Part shown: piece by piece, positions 1-10,600 of the stretch
Position numbering within the stretch: position 1 is the first letter of the stretch
Layout: each line of letters begins with the position of its first letter
Assembly (NCBI RefSeq): GCF_910596095.1
Contig: NC_056548.1
Coordinates: 10,627,151 to 10,691,150, forward strand
Direction: 5' to 3'
DNA length: 64,000 nt
DNA from: Thunnus maccoyii
Lineage: Eukaryota > Chordata > Actinopteri > Scombriformes > Scombridae
Made by a program: the position numbers and the translations under genes
Notes under the pieces: model-generated
The model's input: the letters and a program-made list of their open reading frames with translations, nothing else
Databases searched by the model: none
Told to the model about the DNA's origin: nothing

Positions 1-213
1 ATAGTAGTGGAGATGCTATGTACTGGTATCAACAGAAATCTGGACAGACTCCAAAACTCCTAATAAAATTTGCAAGCACACGTGAATCAGGAATACCAGC
101 TCGGTTTAGTGGCAGTGGAAGCAGGTCTGACTTCTCTTTGACCATCAGTGGAGTTCAGACTGAAGATGCAGCAGTTTACTACTGTCAGAGTTACCACAGT
201 GGTACAGTGTTCA
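1..213 (+). CDS. Ig light-chain V segment (kappa type), 5'-truncated by the window
   Basis: This is the 3' part of a germline immunoglobulin light-chain variable exon. The leader and FR1 lie before position 1. The visible frame starts in CDR1 and continues through the FR2 motif [14 protein letters not shown], an FR3 with [19 protein letters not shown], and the invariant YYC that holds the second conserved cysteine. The coding end is at 213, directly before a heptamer. The frame is open, so the visible part looks functional. The 12-bp-spacer RSS that follows is the kappa arrangement. Its 3' flank is nearly the same as that of the V at 5848-6321, so these two belong to one V family. Before rearrangement it encodes no complete protein. 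Confidence 0.9.
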
Positions 214-241
214 CACAGTGATTTGTAGTCGTACAAAAACC
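214..241 (+). other. 12-RSS of the first V segment
   Basis: Consensus heptamer CACAGTG (214-220), a 12-bp spacer (221-232) and nonamer ACAAAAACC (233-241), directly abutting the V coding end. This is the RAG recombination signal. By the 12/23 rule it pairs with the 23-bp-spacer signal of the J at 5160-5198. Confidence 0.95.
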
Positions 242-1900
242 TCCCTCAGTCAGACTGCAGAGACACTGAGCTGTTACAGCAGGAACCGACTGCAGCTGCT
301 GAAGAGGAAGAGACTCTGACACAGACCACTGAACACAGAGCTGACAGTAACCTCACCAAGCACAAACTGTACCAATCACAAACAACATGTACACATGAAT
401 ATATTGGCATATTTTATATTTTTAAATATCTTCCTTTTATTCCATGTCAAAAAGTGTGAAACTGACATTGAAACTAACCATCATGATGTTCATTTTCCAC
501 ATACAGTGATATCAGAAGTTGTGAAAAAAAAAAAAAAAAAACGGAACATTTTCCACAATCTAGAAACTTAGACACACATCCACATGTTGTTTGTCACTCA
601 GATATTTGCTGATTCACTGTCTTGTTGACTGATACAAACTCTCATATCTGTCAGTTAAAGACAAAGCAAGAGCCAGTAGCCAGTTAGCTTAGCTTAGCAT
701 AACAACTGGAAACAGAAGGAAACAGCTAGCCTGGCTCTGTCTGAAAGCAACAAAATCGGCCCACCAGTACCTCTAAAGCTCATTAATTAACATGTTATAT
801 GTTGCCTGTTTAATCCCCCAAAAAACAAATTGAAAAAACAAGACAAATTGTGGTTTAACAGGGGTTTATGTGATGTTGCCAGACAACCAGCAGAAACTTT
901 GGCTTTTGTTAATATTAAACAAGCCAGATATTAATTAGTGAGATTTAGAGGTTTTATAGGCAGATTTTGTTACCTACAGACAAGCTAGCTGTTTCACCCT
1001 ATTTACATTTGTAATGCTAAGCTAACCAGGAGCCATAGCTCCATATTTATGTACAAATAAAAAAGTGGTGTCGATCTTCTCATCTATCTCTAGAAGAAAT
1101 CAAATAACTGTATTTCCCAAGATGTCAAACTATTCCTTTGGGATTTTTTCTGTAAACATCAATCAACAACATGTTGTTTACTCACATCTTGTCTCACAGG
1201 ATGTAGTCCAACATTTTCTAATAATGTTCTTCTCTTATCTCATTGAAACTCATCCTCCTATTAACAGGGCTGTTAAAACATTATTTATGCTAACAGTATC
1301 ATTTTATTAACACAAACAGCAGCCCAAACAGAACATTTAGTGGCTGTCTAAGATCCTGCACACCAAACAATCAACTTCAACTTATTACTCAACTTTTCAG
1401 ATAAATCAAATACCAAATATACAATATAACATACTTTAATTAGAGTAGACACCTGTTAAGTGTGAAGGGAAAGAGTTGGTCACCTAAAACGCTGAGCAGG
1501 CCCTAAAGTGAGATAAAATGGGTTTAAATTCCTGCCTTTGTGCTAACAACAACAATAAAAAAAATGATTGTGAAAACGGAGAAATTAAAATCAATCAAAT
1601 GTTGGGTCAGATCATGCTGAGTTAAGTGTTTATCCAATCTGCCAGCAGGTGGCGCCATACAACCTAAATAACATAATAAAGAGGATAAAGTCAATGTTTT
1701 CTGGATGAACTTTGAATTAGAATGATCCTCTGTAGAGGTTGATCTCTCACTCCTCCTCACCTCTGCTCTTTCTGTTTCACAACAACAGGTGTGTGTTTGC
1801 CTTCTTAAATGTATTTTGCATGACTTTCATGCATCACTGCTCCTCAGAGTTTAAGTTCTTGTGTCACAGAGAGTCTGAACTGTTTTCATGCACTCACACT
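242..1900. other. inter-V spacer with one MITE-like copy
   Basis: No gene seen. Positions 242-370 are the conserved 3' flank of the V segment. About 676-1030 is a fish MITE-like repeat: its left end GTTAGCTTAGCTTAGCAT is mirrored by TAATGCTAAGCTAACC at the right end, and a relative lies at about 8815-9355. The rest is AT-rich and has no recognisable feature until the promoter of the next V. Confidence 0.55.
1814..1821 (+). promoter_or_regulatory. octamer-like element of the second V
   Basis: TTTTGCAT matches 7 of 8 bases of the kappa-type octamer ATTTGCAT bound by Oct factors. It lies about 95 bp before the leader ATG at 1916, the usual place for a V promoter octamer. Assignment by position and match only. 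Confidence 0.4.
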
Positions 1901-1915
1901 GAAAACTGCATCAGG

Positions 1916-2430
1916 ATGATGTCGCCAATAACTCTGCTGGTCATGTTGGGTTTTCTGAGTCAGGGTGAGAGATTCTGAAAATGTTTTGGTGCAAATCCAG
2001 TCTGTGTTCTCCCTTTTACTTTTGCTTAAATGTCTTTTCTATTTTTCTCTCCCATCACAACCTGAACTGCTTCTCCACTGGCTATTGGCTATAATATTTA
2101 CTCTTTAAGATTTTTCATTTCTCATTTCAGAGTCTTCTGCCAACAAATTTCTGACTCAGACTGACAAATTCAAGTCTGTTAGTCTTGGAGGGACGGTGAC
2201 CATCAGCGCCACAGGGAGTTCAGATATTGTTTATGTCAGTTGGTACCTTCAGAAACCTGGACAAGCTACCAAACTTCTAATATACGACGATTCCACTCTA
2301 AACTCAGGAACTCCACCTCGATTCAGTGGCAGTAGTTCTGGTTCTGGCTACACTCTGACCATCAGTGGTGTTCAGGCTGAAGATGTTGGAGATTACTACT
2401 GTCTTGGCGTACATACTGATGTAACGTTCA
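1916..2430 (+). CDS. Ig light-chain V segment lacking the first conserved cysteine
   Basis: Two-exon V segment: leader 1916-1964 (two adjacent ATGs, hydrophobic [14 protein letters not shown]), intron 1965-2130 with GTGAGA donor and TTTCAG acceptor, and V exon 2131-2430. The frame is open through FR2 ([16 protein letters not shown]), FR3 ([19 protein letters not shown]) and DYYC. FR1 reads VTISATGSS: where the family has Cys23 there is GCC (Ala), so the intradomain disulfide cannot form in the usual way. It differs clearly from the other two V segments and looks like a separate V family. It may be a recent pseudogene or a cysteine-free domain. The orientation is opposite to the C exon just downstream. 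Confidence 0.88.
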
Positions 2431-2458
2431 CACAGTGATATAGAGTCGTACAAAAACC
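2431..2458 (+). other. 12-RSS of the second V segment
   Basis: Heptamer CACAGTG (2431-2437), 12-bp spacer, nonamer ACAAAAACC (2450-2458). The signal is perfect although the V exon has lost Cys23. Confidence 0.95.
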
Positions 2459-3657
2459 TCCTTCAGTTTGACTGAAGTGAAAACGGCCTGCTGCAGCTGC
2501 AGAGGGTTGATGAAGAGACTGTGATGAGGATAACTGGTCGAGTGAACACAACACTGTGACTCTGACACACAAGAGTCATCAAGCACAACCACAATGAACC
2601 CAAATTAGACTGAAACAAACTGAAAGACATTTTCCAACCTGCAGTTTTTAAGTTAAATCTTCATCATTATTTCACATCATTTCAAGAACAGAGTTGTTGT
2701 AAGAATATATCCTCTGACAGCAACAAAATTCAACAATATTTCCACCAATAGTTTTACATTCAGCAGCACAAAACAATCTACTGTAACAGTTTCATCTAAA
2801 AAAGTTTTTGATTCAGAAATGATAAATATGTTATACTTTATATTTCATATTATATTGTTACACATACTATAAAATAATGAATAGAAACCTGACTTGATGT
2901 TGAAGTGAAGCATGTTGGAAAGATGAGGTATAATACTGGCATGAATATGCATTTCTCATGAATAATATATCACAAAATACACACAAAGATAGTGATTTAC
3001 TATAATATTCAGTTTTATTTTATTGGTTACATGTTTGAATGATTAAAAAATGGTTATATTGAAACATAATGGCAATGCATCAGAATATGAGTAAGATTAA
3101 TGAGAGAAAACTGAATACACATCAAGATAGAGTCATGATTTTGCACAAATAGTTGAACAGAGTAGATCTGTAGCCTCATCAATATCTCTGAACTACAACA
3201 CACCTACTGGAGAAGAAAGAGGGAGGAATACATCTTCACTCAGCTACATAGATTCAATTCTTGTCTTGTATTTTTTGTAATAGAGAAACATCTTTTGACA
3301 CCAAATCATGTTTTTTTTTCCACATTTACTCTCAATAGAAGAGCTCTGACAAATGTTGGCTGATCACCTATTTCAGTCATGATTTTTTCAACACTGAAAA
3401 TCTAATTCCAAAATATATTTTCCAAGTTTTTTAATCATGATATAAATTTGTATTTAAAAAAAAACATTATTGTTACTACATTATTCTACTTTCATTATCA
3501 GTTAAAATGTTAATTAATTTTGTCATTTAAGTCCGAAGCTTTTCAATTTCCACAGAGAGGAGAATCAGTTAAAGTTGTAAAACCTTTTCATTTCTTATCA
3601 CTCTTCATAAGATAAAAGAACAAAATATTTATAATGTTTTCTTTCATCAGTGCAAGC
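2459..3657. other. AT-rich spacer between V2 and the C exon
   Basis: No coding or structural feature recognised. The first ~150 bp are V 3' flank, the rest AT-rich. Confidence 0.5.
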
Positions 3658-3663
3658 TTTATT
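3658..3663 (-). terminator. poly(A) signal of the Ig light-chain C gene
   Basis: TTTATT on + is AATAAA on the C-gene strand, about 215 nt after the C stop codon. Confidence 0.7.
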
Positions 3664-3877
3664 AGCAAAAACATCAATCATCAACAGGACAGTTATTAAG
3701 CACACTCACATCTAGCTGCTGAGCTACACACATTACTCTCTAAGTTGTTGTTGTTCTCTGTCACACAAAGCTTCAGTTTACTCTACAGACATTAAAACTC
3801 ATATTGATCAGATGAGCAGGTGTGTTCCTCCTGCTCCCCCCAGACACAGCTCCTGTTCTGGGCTTCAGCCAGCCCCT

Positions 3878-4197
3878 CTAGCCCTTACACTGGCTCCTGT
3901 GGAGGGACTTGGTCTGGCTGTGGTCCTGATGGAGGACCTTGCAGGAGTACACCTCTCCTTCCATCCAGCGCTCCTGGCTCAGGCTCAGGATGCTGCTACT
4001 GCTGTAGCGTCCGCTCTTCTCCTCCTCTGAGCTGCTCAGGACCCCCTCTGTCACCTCTCTACCGTCCACCTCCCAGCTCACCACGGCTCCCTGAGGAGAG
4101 TAGCCGGTCAGCAGGCAGGCCAGCGTGGCCGAGCCCCCAGAGAGCTGCTGAGAGGAGGGGGGAAGCAGAGAGACTGAGGGCCTGACCGTGGGGCCAG
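3878..4197 (-). CDS. Ig light-chain constant exon (kappa type)
   Basis: Single C-domain exon of an immunoglobulin light chain. The acceptor is CCCTCCAG with exon start at 4197 in phase 1, which matches the single spare base left by the J segment. About 105 residues follow to a TAG at 3878-3880, the usual C-domain length. Family marks are the opening GPTVRPSVSLLPPS, the first core cysteine in LACLLTGYSPQ, VSWEVDG, the second core cysteine in VYSCKV, and a C-terminal SQCKG whose Cys would pair with the heavy chain. The tail has two extra residues after that Cys. With the J it forms one J-C unit on the minus strand, flanked on both sides by V segments on plus. Teleost isotype (L1/L3) is not settled here. 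Confidence 0.93.
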
Positions 4198-5121
4198 CTG
4201 GAGGGGAGAGCAGAGACACACAAGGAGCAGATTAACTTCTACTGTAGGACAGACAGCTGAGTTATGATACATGACAGAGGTTAACAATGCTGTGGATTAA
4301 CTGTGTGTGTGACACTGTGATCAGGCAGAGGAGAGGCAGTGAGAAATGGGAGGAAATGAGAGTTTTGTTAAAAAAGCTAAATGGTGTTTGTACTTTTGAC
4401 ATTTAAAGCAATTAATCTATTGTGGCAAATCATCATAAATCACTAAGAATCAGACAATACACAACATGAGGCAGGTGTAAATGTAACAATTTTTTAAAAT
4501 GAATGAACGATAAATGAAATCTTCATATATGCTTTATAATGTGTAATGATTTTCTTGATGAGTTTATATAAAAGTTAAGAGGTGAAACACTAATGTGTGA
4601 TTACAGTTAAAGACTTTGTCATCTGTCTGTTTCACTTCCTTTTCTCAACATCAAACTAACCAACTGTGAACACAAACTACAGCAAAACTGGATCTAAATA
4701 TAAACTCATTTATTTGTTTTACAGAAACCAACATTATATTTTAAATCTAAAAATTGTTTGATTGTTAAAAAATAATGAATAAAGTTCAAGTATTTTCTAA
4801 TAGTTAAAATGTTTATCAGATAAATTTTACAATGACATTTTGTGAAACAAACAATTGATTAAAAGTAAAATATTTGAAAATTTTAGTTTTTTTGGACTAT
4901 ATTTCATCATAACATCATCTACAATAATAACCATTTATTAACATCTGCATTATGTTTTACCCAAACTTCACTATCAGCTGAGCTTAATAAAAAGCAAAAA
5001 AAAACAAAAAAAATACCCACAATATATAAGTTACCCTGAATAAATTCTTGTTTCATCACATTCTGGTGAAAACTCAGTATAATATTTTATATTGTAGAAA
5101 TGAGAAATCTCTGGTACTTAC

Positions 5122-5159
5122 AGTTAATGATGAGTTTGGTTCCTCCACCAAAAGTCAAC
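5122..5159 (-). CDS. Ig light-chain J segment
   Basis: 38-nt J segment that reads [12 protein letters not shown] on the minus strand with the diagnostic FGGGT motif, then one spare base and a GTAAGT donor (5116-5121). Spliced to the C exon at 4197, the junction gives IIN-S-GPTV in frame. The J-C intron is about 920 bp. Only one J is seen. Confidence 0.95.
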
Positions 5160-5198
5160 CACAGTGATACAAACTCATTAAGTGGCCGTACAAAAACC
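5160..5198 (-). other. 23-RSS of the J segment
   Basis: Next to the J coding end, read on +: CACAGTG (5160-5166), a spacer of exactly 23 bp (5167-5189) and ACAAAAACC (5190-5198). The 23-bp J spacer with 12-bp V spacers is the kappa layout. Confidence 0.95.
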
Positions 5199-5737
5199 TC
5201 CTGCACTGTGAACAAGCATCTATCCACTGAAAAAAACTCTGTTTTTAAAAATTACAGAGCAACACTTATACTTTATCAAATCTACAATACTTTTTTAATC
5301 ATGTAGATTGAAATTATTGTATGAAACAAGATTATTTATTTAATTTTTCTTTACTTTTCTACATCTGACAGAAAAAGGATTACAGTCTACTTGCAACAAA
5401 GTCATCACAATTTCATATCCGTTAACAATAATACATGGTTAAATTAATATGATGCTTTTTTAATAATATAGATTTACAATCTCATATTAATCAGAAATTA
5501 AATATATTATTTATCTACAATAAACCCTGTAAGTCGATTAAACGTAGACAAACAGACACATCATACCAACCACTGTCGACACAAACTTTTCCATAAATCC
5601 TCAACTGCACTTCTATAAATATGATTTTCCATTAAGATCATAGATGGTGTAAATCCAAACAGTATTTCTCCTGATTTTGTGTCCCACGTTGCCTTCAGTC
5701 TGTTGAGAGCAGAGAAATCATTTCCATAGAGAGGAGG

Positions 5738-5745
5738 CTTTGCAT
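5738..5745 (+). promoter_or_regulatory. octamer-like element of the third V
   Basis: CTTTGCAT, 7 of 8 matches to ATTTGCAT, about 105 bp before the leader ATG at 5848. Confidence 0.35.
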
Positions 5746-5847
5746 CGTCAGCTGATCCTCCAGTGAACTGAGAAGGTTTATAGTCCTGTGAGTTCAACAC
5801 TGCAGGACTCAGATCTGTCAGTCAACACAGCAGAAAGCACAACTACC

Positions 5848-6321
5848 ATGACTCTCATCACCATCCTCATCTGGACGCTGGCCTGCTGCTGTTTTACAGG
5901 TTTATTCACTCAGCAACATTTCAAACATGATGTGTTGCCTTTTCTGTCATTTATTTCTGCTGATAAATGAAAGATTTGTTTCTGTCTGCAGGATGCAGCG
6001 GTCAGGTGACTGTGACTCAACCTCCAGTAGTGACATCTACTCCAGGATCCACTGTCACTCTGACCTGTAAAATAAACCCGGCTGTTCATAGATATAGTGA
6101 TGGAGATTATGCTATGATCTGGTATCAACAGATATCTGGACAGGTTCCGAAGCACCTGTTGAAATATGTTAGCTCTCGTGTTGTATCAACAACACAAGGT
6201 CGGTTTAGCTTCAGTGGAAGCGGCTCTGACTTCTCTTTGACCATCAGTGGAGTTCAGGCTGAAGATGCAGCAGTTTACTACTGTCAGAGTACAAATCAAA
6301 TAAACAGTGCTTGGGTGTTCT
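5848..6321 (+). CDS. Ig light-chain V segment (kappa type), complete
   Basis: Complete germline V segment. Leader exon 5848-5899 encodes [17 protein letters not shown]; the donor GTTTAT is weak. The intron is 5900-5991 and the V exon 5992-6321. Both core cysteines are present (VTLTCKI and VYYCQS), with an extended CDR1, FR2 [15 protein letters not shown] and FR3 [16 protein letters not shown]. It lies on the far side of J, again in opposite orientation, so V-J joining inverts about 1.2 kb. It is the only V in the window whose leader, both cysteines and RSS are all visible and intact, so it is the best candidate for a working segment. Confidence 0.92.
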
Positions 6322-6349
6322 CACAGTGATTTGTAGTCGTACAAAAACC
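6322..6349 (+). other. 12-RSS of the third V segment
   Basis: CACAGTG (6322-6328), 12-bp spacer, ACAAAAACC (6341-6349). Spacer and nonamer are identical to those of the first V. Confidence 0.95.
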
Positions 6350-7692
6350 TCCCTCAGTCAGACTGCAGAGACACTGAGCTGTTACAGCAGGAACCGACTG
6401 CAGCTGCTGAAGAGGAAGAGACTCTGACACAGACCACTGAACACAGAGCTGACAGTAACCTCACCAAGCACAAACTATGTTAACCGATTAACACACCCAA
6501 AACAACCAGTACTACTTCAATATATTTTCTGATTATAAAGTCCCATCTTGTGGACATTAAAGGACACCATTCTGCATATTATTTGGGTTTTTAAAATCCT
6601 CAGGAAAGTCTCTAAACAAAAAATACAGCAGTATGCACTATGTTGTAAATTTAAATAAAGATAATTTACTACTTATAATTACTTATAATTTCACATTATT
6701 CAACTGTTTCAAGTGTTGGATTATACTATAAAGTACATTTACTGGAGTGCTACACTTAAGTACAATTTTCCTTTTTGTTTACTCCACTGCATTTCAGAGG
6801 GAAAGTCACTTTATTTTAGATTTGACAGAATGAGTCAACAAACATTTGCTCTCATTAGACATTGTCTAGTAATGTGCTGAAGGTTAAACAAAGCCTTTTT
6901 TATCTCCAGTTTTCTTAGACACCATTTATTATGACCTTAACACCATCTTCCAAACTTTGATTGCTCAATGATACTGAATGAGTCATCTTCCCTGAAAATC
7001 AAATGACTGTTTTGCTGGCAGTCAGTCGTCTATTATAGGCAGGGCTAAGAATTTCTAAATATGGAGCCAGTATTTCCCTTTGTTTCATTCTGTTTTAAAT
7101 GAACTATATATATTGAAAATGCCTTTCAAGTTATTGTTACTTACATACTGATTTGACAGCAGCAGTTACTGATTACTTTGCAGGTTAATATTTTACAAAC
7201 AAACCATATAATCAGCTTCCCCATGACCTGCTATAACAATAAAGTATTAATTAATTGATATTCAAATACTGAATCTTACTACTGATGCATTGAAATGTAT
7301 TGTATTATTTACAATGTTAATTTATTGGAAATTATATCTAATATAAAGGTGACAGAGGTCATTCAGCTGGATAATGAGTAATTTTTAAACATGTTGCTAA
7401 CGATACGTTTTGAAAGCAGGACTTTTACTTGTAATGGAGTATTTTTATATCGTGTTACTGCTACTTTTTGCTGAAAATTTCCTCCACATTATTCGGTGTT
7501 TTATTACCACCGCAGAGATATTTCCGCGTTCTTTGGGCAAGTTTATTTTTGGCCATCGCGGAAGAGAAGTTGCAGTTTCCTCTTTAGCGCTATAAACTAA
7601 CGTGTTACCAAACTATACTGAAGTTGCCATCCTCACGTTTACGCACCTGCGATTATTGCGCGCTCGATCCTCGCAGCTCTTTAAGTCTGAAA
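6350..7692. repeat. V flank, then MITE-like element ends (about 6715-7490)
   Basis: 6350-6476 is the duplicated V 3' flank. About 6715-6840 (AAGTACATTTACT, then CTCCACTGCATTTCAGAGGG) and about 7415-7490 (CTTTTACTTGTAATGGAGTA, then TTTCCTCCAC) look like the left and right ends of a very common fish MITE. 7500-7690 is moderately CpG-containing and is likely the promoter and 5' UTR of the tetraspanin gene. Confidence 0.45.
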
Positions 7693-10600
7693 ATGAGAAG
7701 AGAAGCTTTAAAAACAGCACTTCAGCTGATGTGTCAACTTCTGTGGGTAGGTAAGACTTTAACAGTAAGGTTGTATTTTCAACTTCTTGTACTCTGCCAC
7801 TGAATATTGCCAATAATGATCTTATCTAATAACTATTATCTGTATTCATGGAGTTGCCAGTCATGGAAATTCTTCATAATTAAAAACAAAGAAAGTAGAT
7901 TAAATATCTTCTATGTCCTGTTTATAGTTTATTGTCACATATCACATGGCATATGTCACATGACATAAGACGCATGTGTGTCTTTTAAAGAGAAAGTAGG
8001 CTACAGAATAAACATACCTAGACATTAATTGGCCAACTTTCTGTAATATCTGAAACACATGTGGTTTAAAACAACAAAAAACTATATATTTACTTAATTC
8101 TGTTAATTTCCTTCCTGTCTTTTATTATTTATTATTACTATTATTTGAGTTTCACCTTCTCTTTCTACTGTAACACTGAGCTCATGACATGTTCTGCTCT
8201 GCCAATGTTTAAGTTTTTGGAAATAAAGTTAAAAGTGTTAAAATAAGTGGGCACACACACAGTTTGAGGGCAGGATGAGAAACCAACCTCTCTCATGGCT
8301 GCATGGAGGAGTTATTTTGATACTCAGTTTTAAATCAGGAACAGAGAGAAGATTTGGAGTCTCCCTTTCATTGGTTGATTTCCCACAGTTTGCACAATCA
8401 TGAGCTGCTTGAAGATACCTAAAATGTTGCCTTTAATGCATAATATTTTATTTTACCTTGCAGATAAGCACTCAGTATGTTGAATTAGTTTGGGTGCAGA
8501 AATGTGGGTGGAAAGATAAATGACCCAACAGGTCATACAAACCCAGAGCTTTAAACCCCCTGATATGTCTTTGAGAGGTGCAACTGGCCTAAAGCTTAAA
8601 GAAGCGGTTTTTGACTGCTAGGTTGAAAGAGCAGCACTTGCTCCTTTATCATTATCACAATTCACGCGCCCATGAGAAAGACCTTTAACCCACAAACAGA
8701 TCAGACTGTGGCTGGACTGTGAAACTGTGATTAGGACTTTGTTGCATAGAGAGCATTGCTCTCAGTTAAACTTGACTGAATAAAAATGGTTTTTTTTTTT
8801 GTTTTTTTTAAATGGATAGCTCCACATTTTGGGAAATATGCTTATTTGCTTTCTTTCAGAGAGTTAAGCAGATCATTGCCAGTCTCATGTCTCTTAATAA
8901 ATACAACATAAATACTTAGCATAAATCAGCACTTCAAATGCTTACCAATTAACACATTATATCCTGTTTGTTTAATCCATACAAAAAAACACAAAGTGTA
9001 ACATCAAGTTGCGGTTTTACGGGGGGGTTATTTGACTATTTCTTGGCTGGAAGCAGTGGAGTCGTCAAGACGTCTCTCTCTCTTGTTAGGAAATCAGCAG
9101 AGAGTCCAGCAAGTCCCTGCTTTTAGCCAAGAAATAGTCTTACACCCTCCATAAAGCCACAACTCATCAGTTTTACACTTCTTTTTTTTAAGTTGATAAA
9201 TAAATGAGATATAAAGAATTCATTAGAGAGTGTTAAGGTTGCTGGTTGGTATATTTTGTTTTTCGACAGAGCCAGTCTAGCTTTCAGTATGCTAAGGTAA
9301 CTGTTAGACTGTCTGCAGGAAAGTGAATAAACATATTTCCAAAAATGTCAAACTTCCCCTTTCAAAAAAAAAGTATGAAGGATGTGTGGAGAATATCTGC
9401 CACAGCCAGCCGATAGCAATATTCTGTCTTGATTGGTGTCAGTGAACACAGATATAAATCACTCCCACTGCACTATTTTTACCAGGTGGTGGGGCTGGTG
9501 GTAGGCCTGAGCGGAGTCTACTTGCTGATGAAGTACAGACATAGCAGCTTGTTTTTTTCTCACATCTACATCATCCTGCCAGCTGTCTTTGTGCTTGCCA
9601 GCGCTGTGTTCCTATTGGCCAGTGGATGCCTTGGCTCTTGGCTGAGCCTCAGGGATTCCACCTTTCTGCAGGGACTGGTAAGGTTGTGTGTGTGTGTGAT
9701 GTGTGGATATATGTATGTGCACTAGTGTTTGTACTAATAAAAGTGTTTTTCCTTTGCAGTTTGTTTATCTACTAGTTGTGGTCTTCTGTCTGGAAAGCAC
9801 AGCTTCAGCATTGGCTTATTTTCACTCTATAAAGGTACACTGGTTACACAAAAAATATTTTCACTGAATAATTGTGTTTTTATTACACTGCAGATTACTC
9901 TGGGAAAATTCTGCATGTTTACTTTATTTGTATCTATCCTCTCTGTGTGTAGCTGGACTCAGAGATAGCTCCCCTCAGTGGAGTGTTTCAGAACTACACA
10001 GGCATCAGCCAGGACCCCAACTCTCATGCTGTGGATGCGACACAAGAAGAGGTGTGTGTTCACCCATCACTCATGTGAACTGAGTCATATAGACATCCAC
10101 ATACTGTATACTAAGCATGTTTGTATTTCTTGTGAAAATTAAATGGTGGCCCTCAGGTGCAAAACACAACAAACACAAGCAAAATAAAAAAAAATACAAC
10201 AAAATTCTACAAGAGAAATTAACAAATTAGAAGCAACGCAAAATATGTTCATGACGAATCAGTGCATCCATGGGAGTTTACTACCATTTAGTATCGCTGA
10301 CCAATCTCAATTGTGTAAACTCTGAATTGAAATGGGATCGGTCCAATCGAAAAAACAAGAATTATTGTCTGATACATTTCCATTTTGTGAAATGTTGCAT
10401 TGTTTTTTTAATTCTAAATAATGTGTTTTCTGAAAACTTGTTTTTCCTGTTTTGTTGTTGTCGTTCCTGTAATATTGTTGTGAATATTGTTGTGTTTTGC
10501 ACCTCAGGGCCACCATAAAAATGTGTCAAAATGATACAGAATTTCAAAATGTCTACTGTGTGTTGAAGCCAGTATTCAATAGCTTCGAGGTGCACTTCCT

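Noticed and set aside
190-202. Extra CACAGTG heptamer inside the first V
   Set aside because: No nonamer at 12 or 23 bp and it lies inside CDR3 coding sequence, so a chance match.
3812-4185. Two long plus-strand open frames
   Set aside because: They are antisense shadows of the Ig constant exon on minus.
7747-7752. GTAAGA donor four bases after the chosen tetraspanin exon 1 donor
   Set aside because: It would put exon 2 out of frame; GTAGGT at 7747 keeps the tetraspanin frame.
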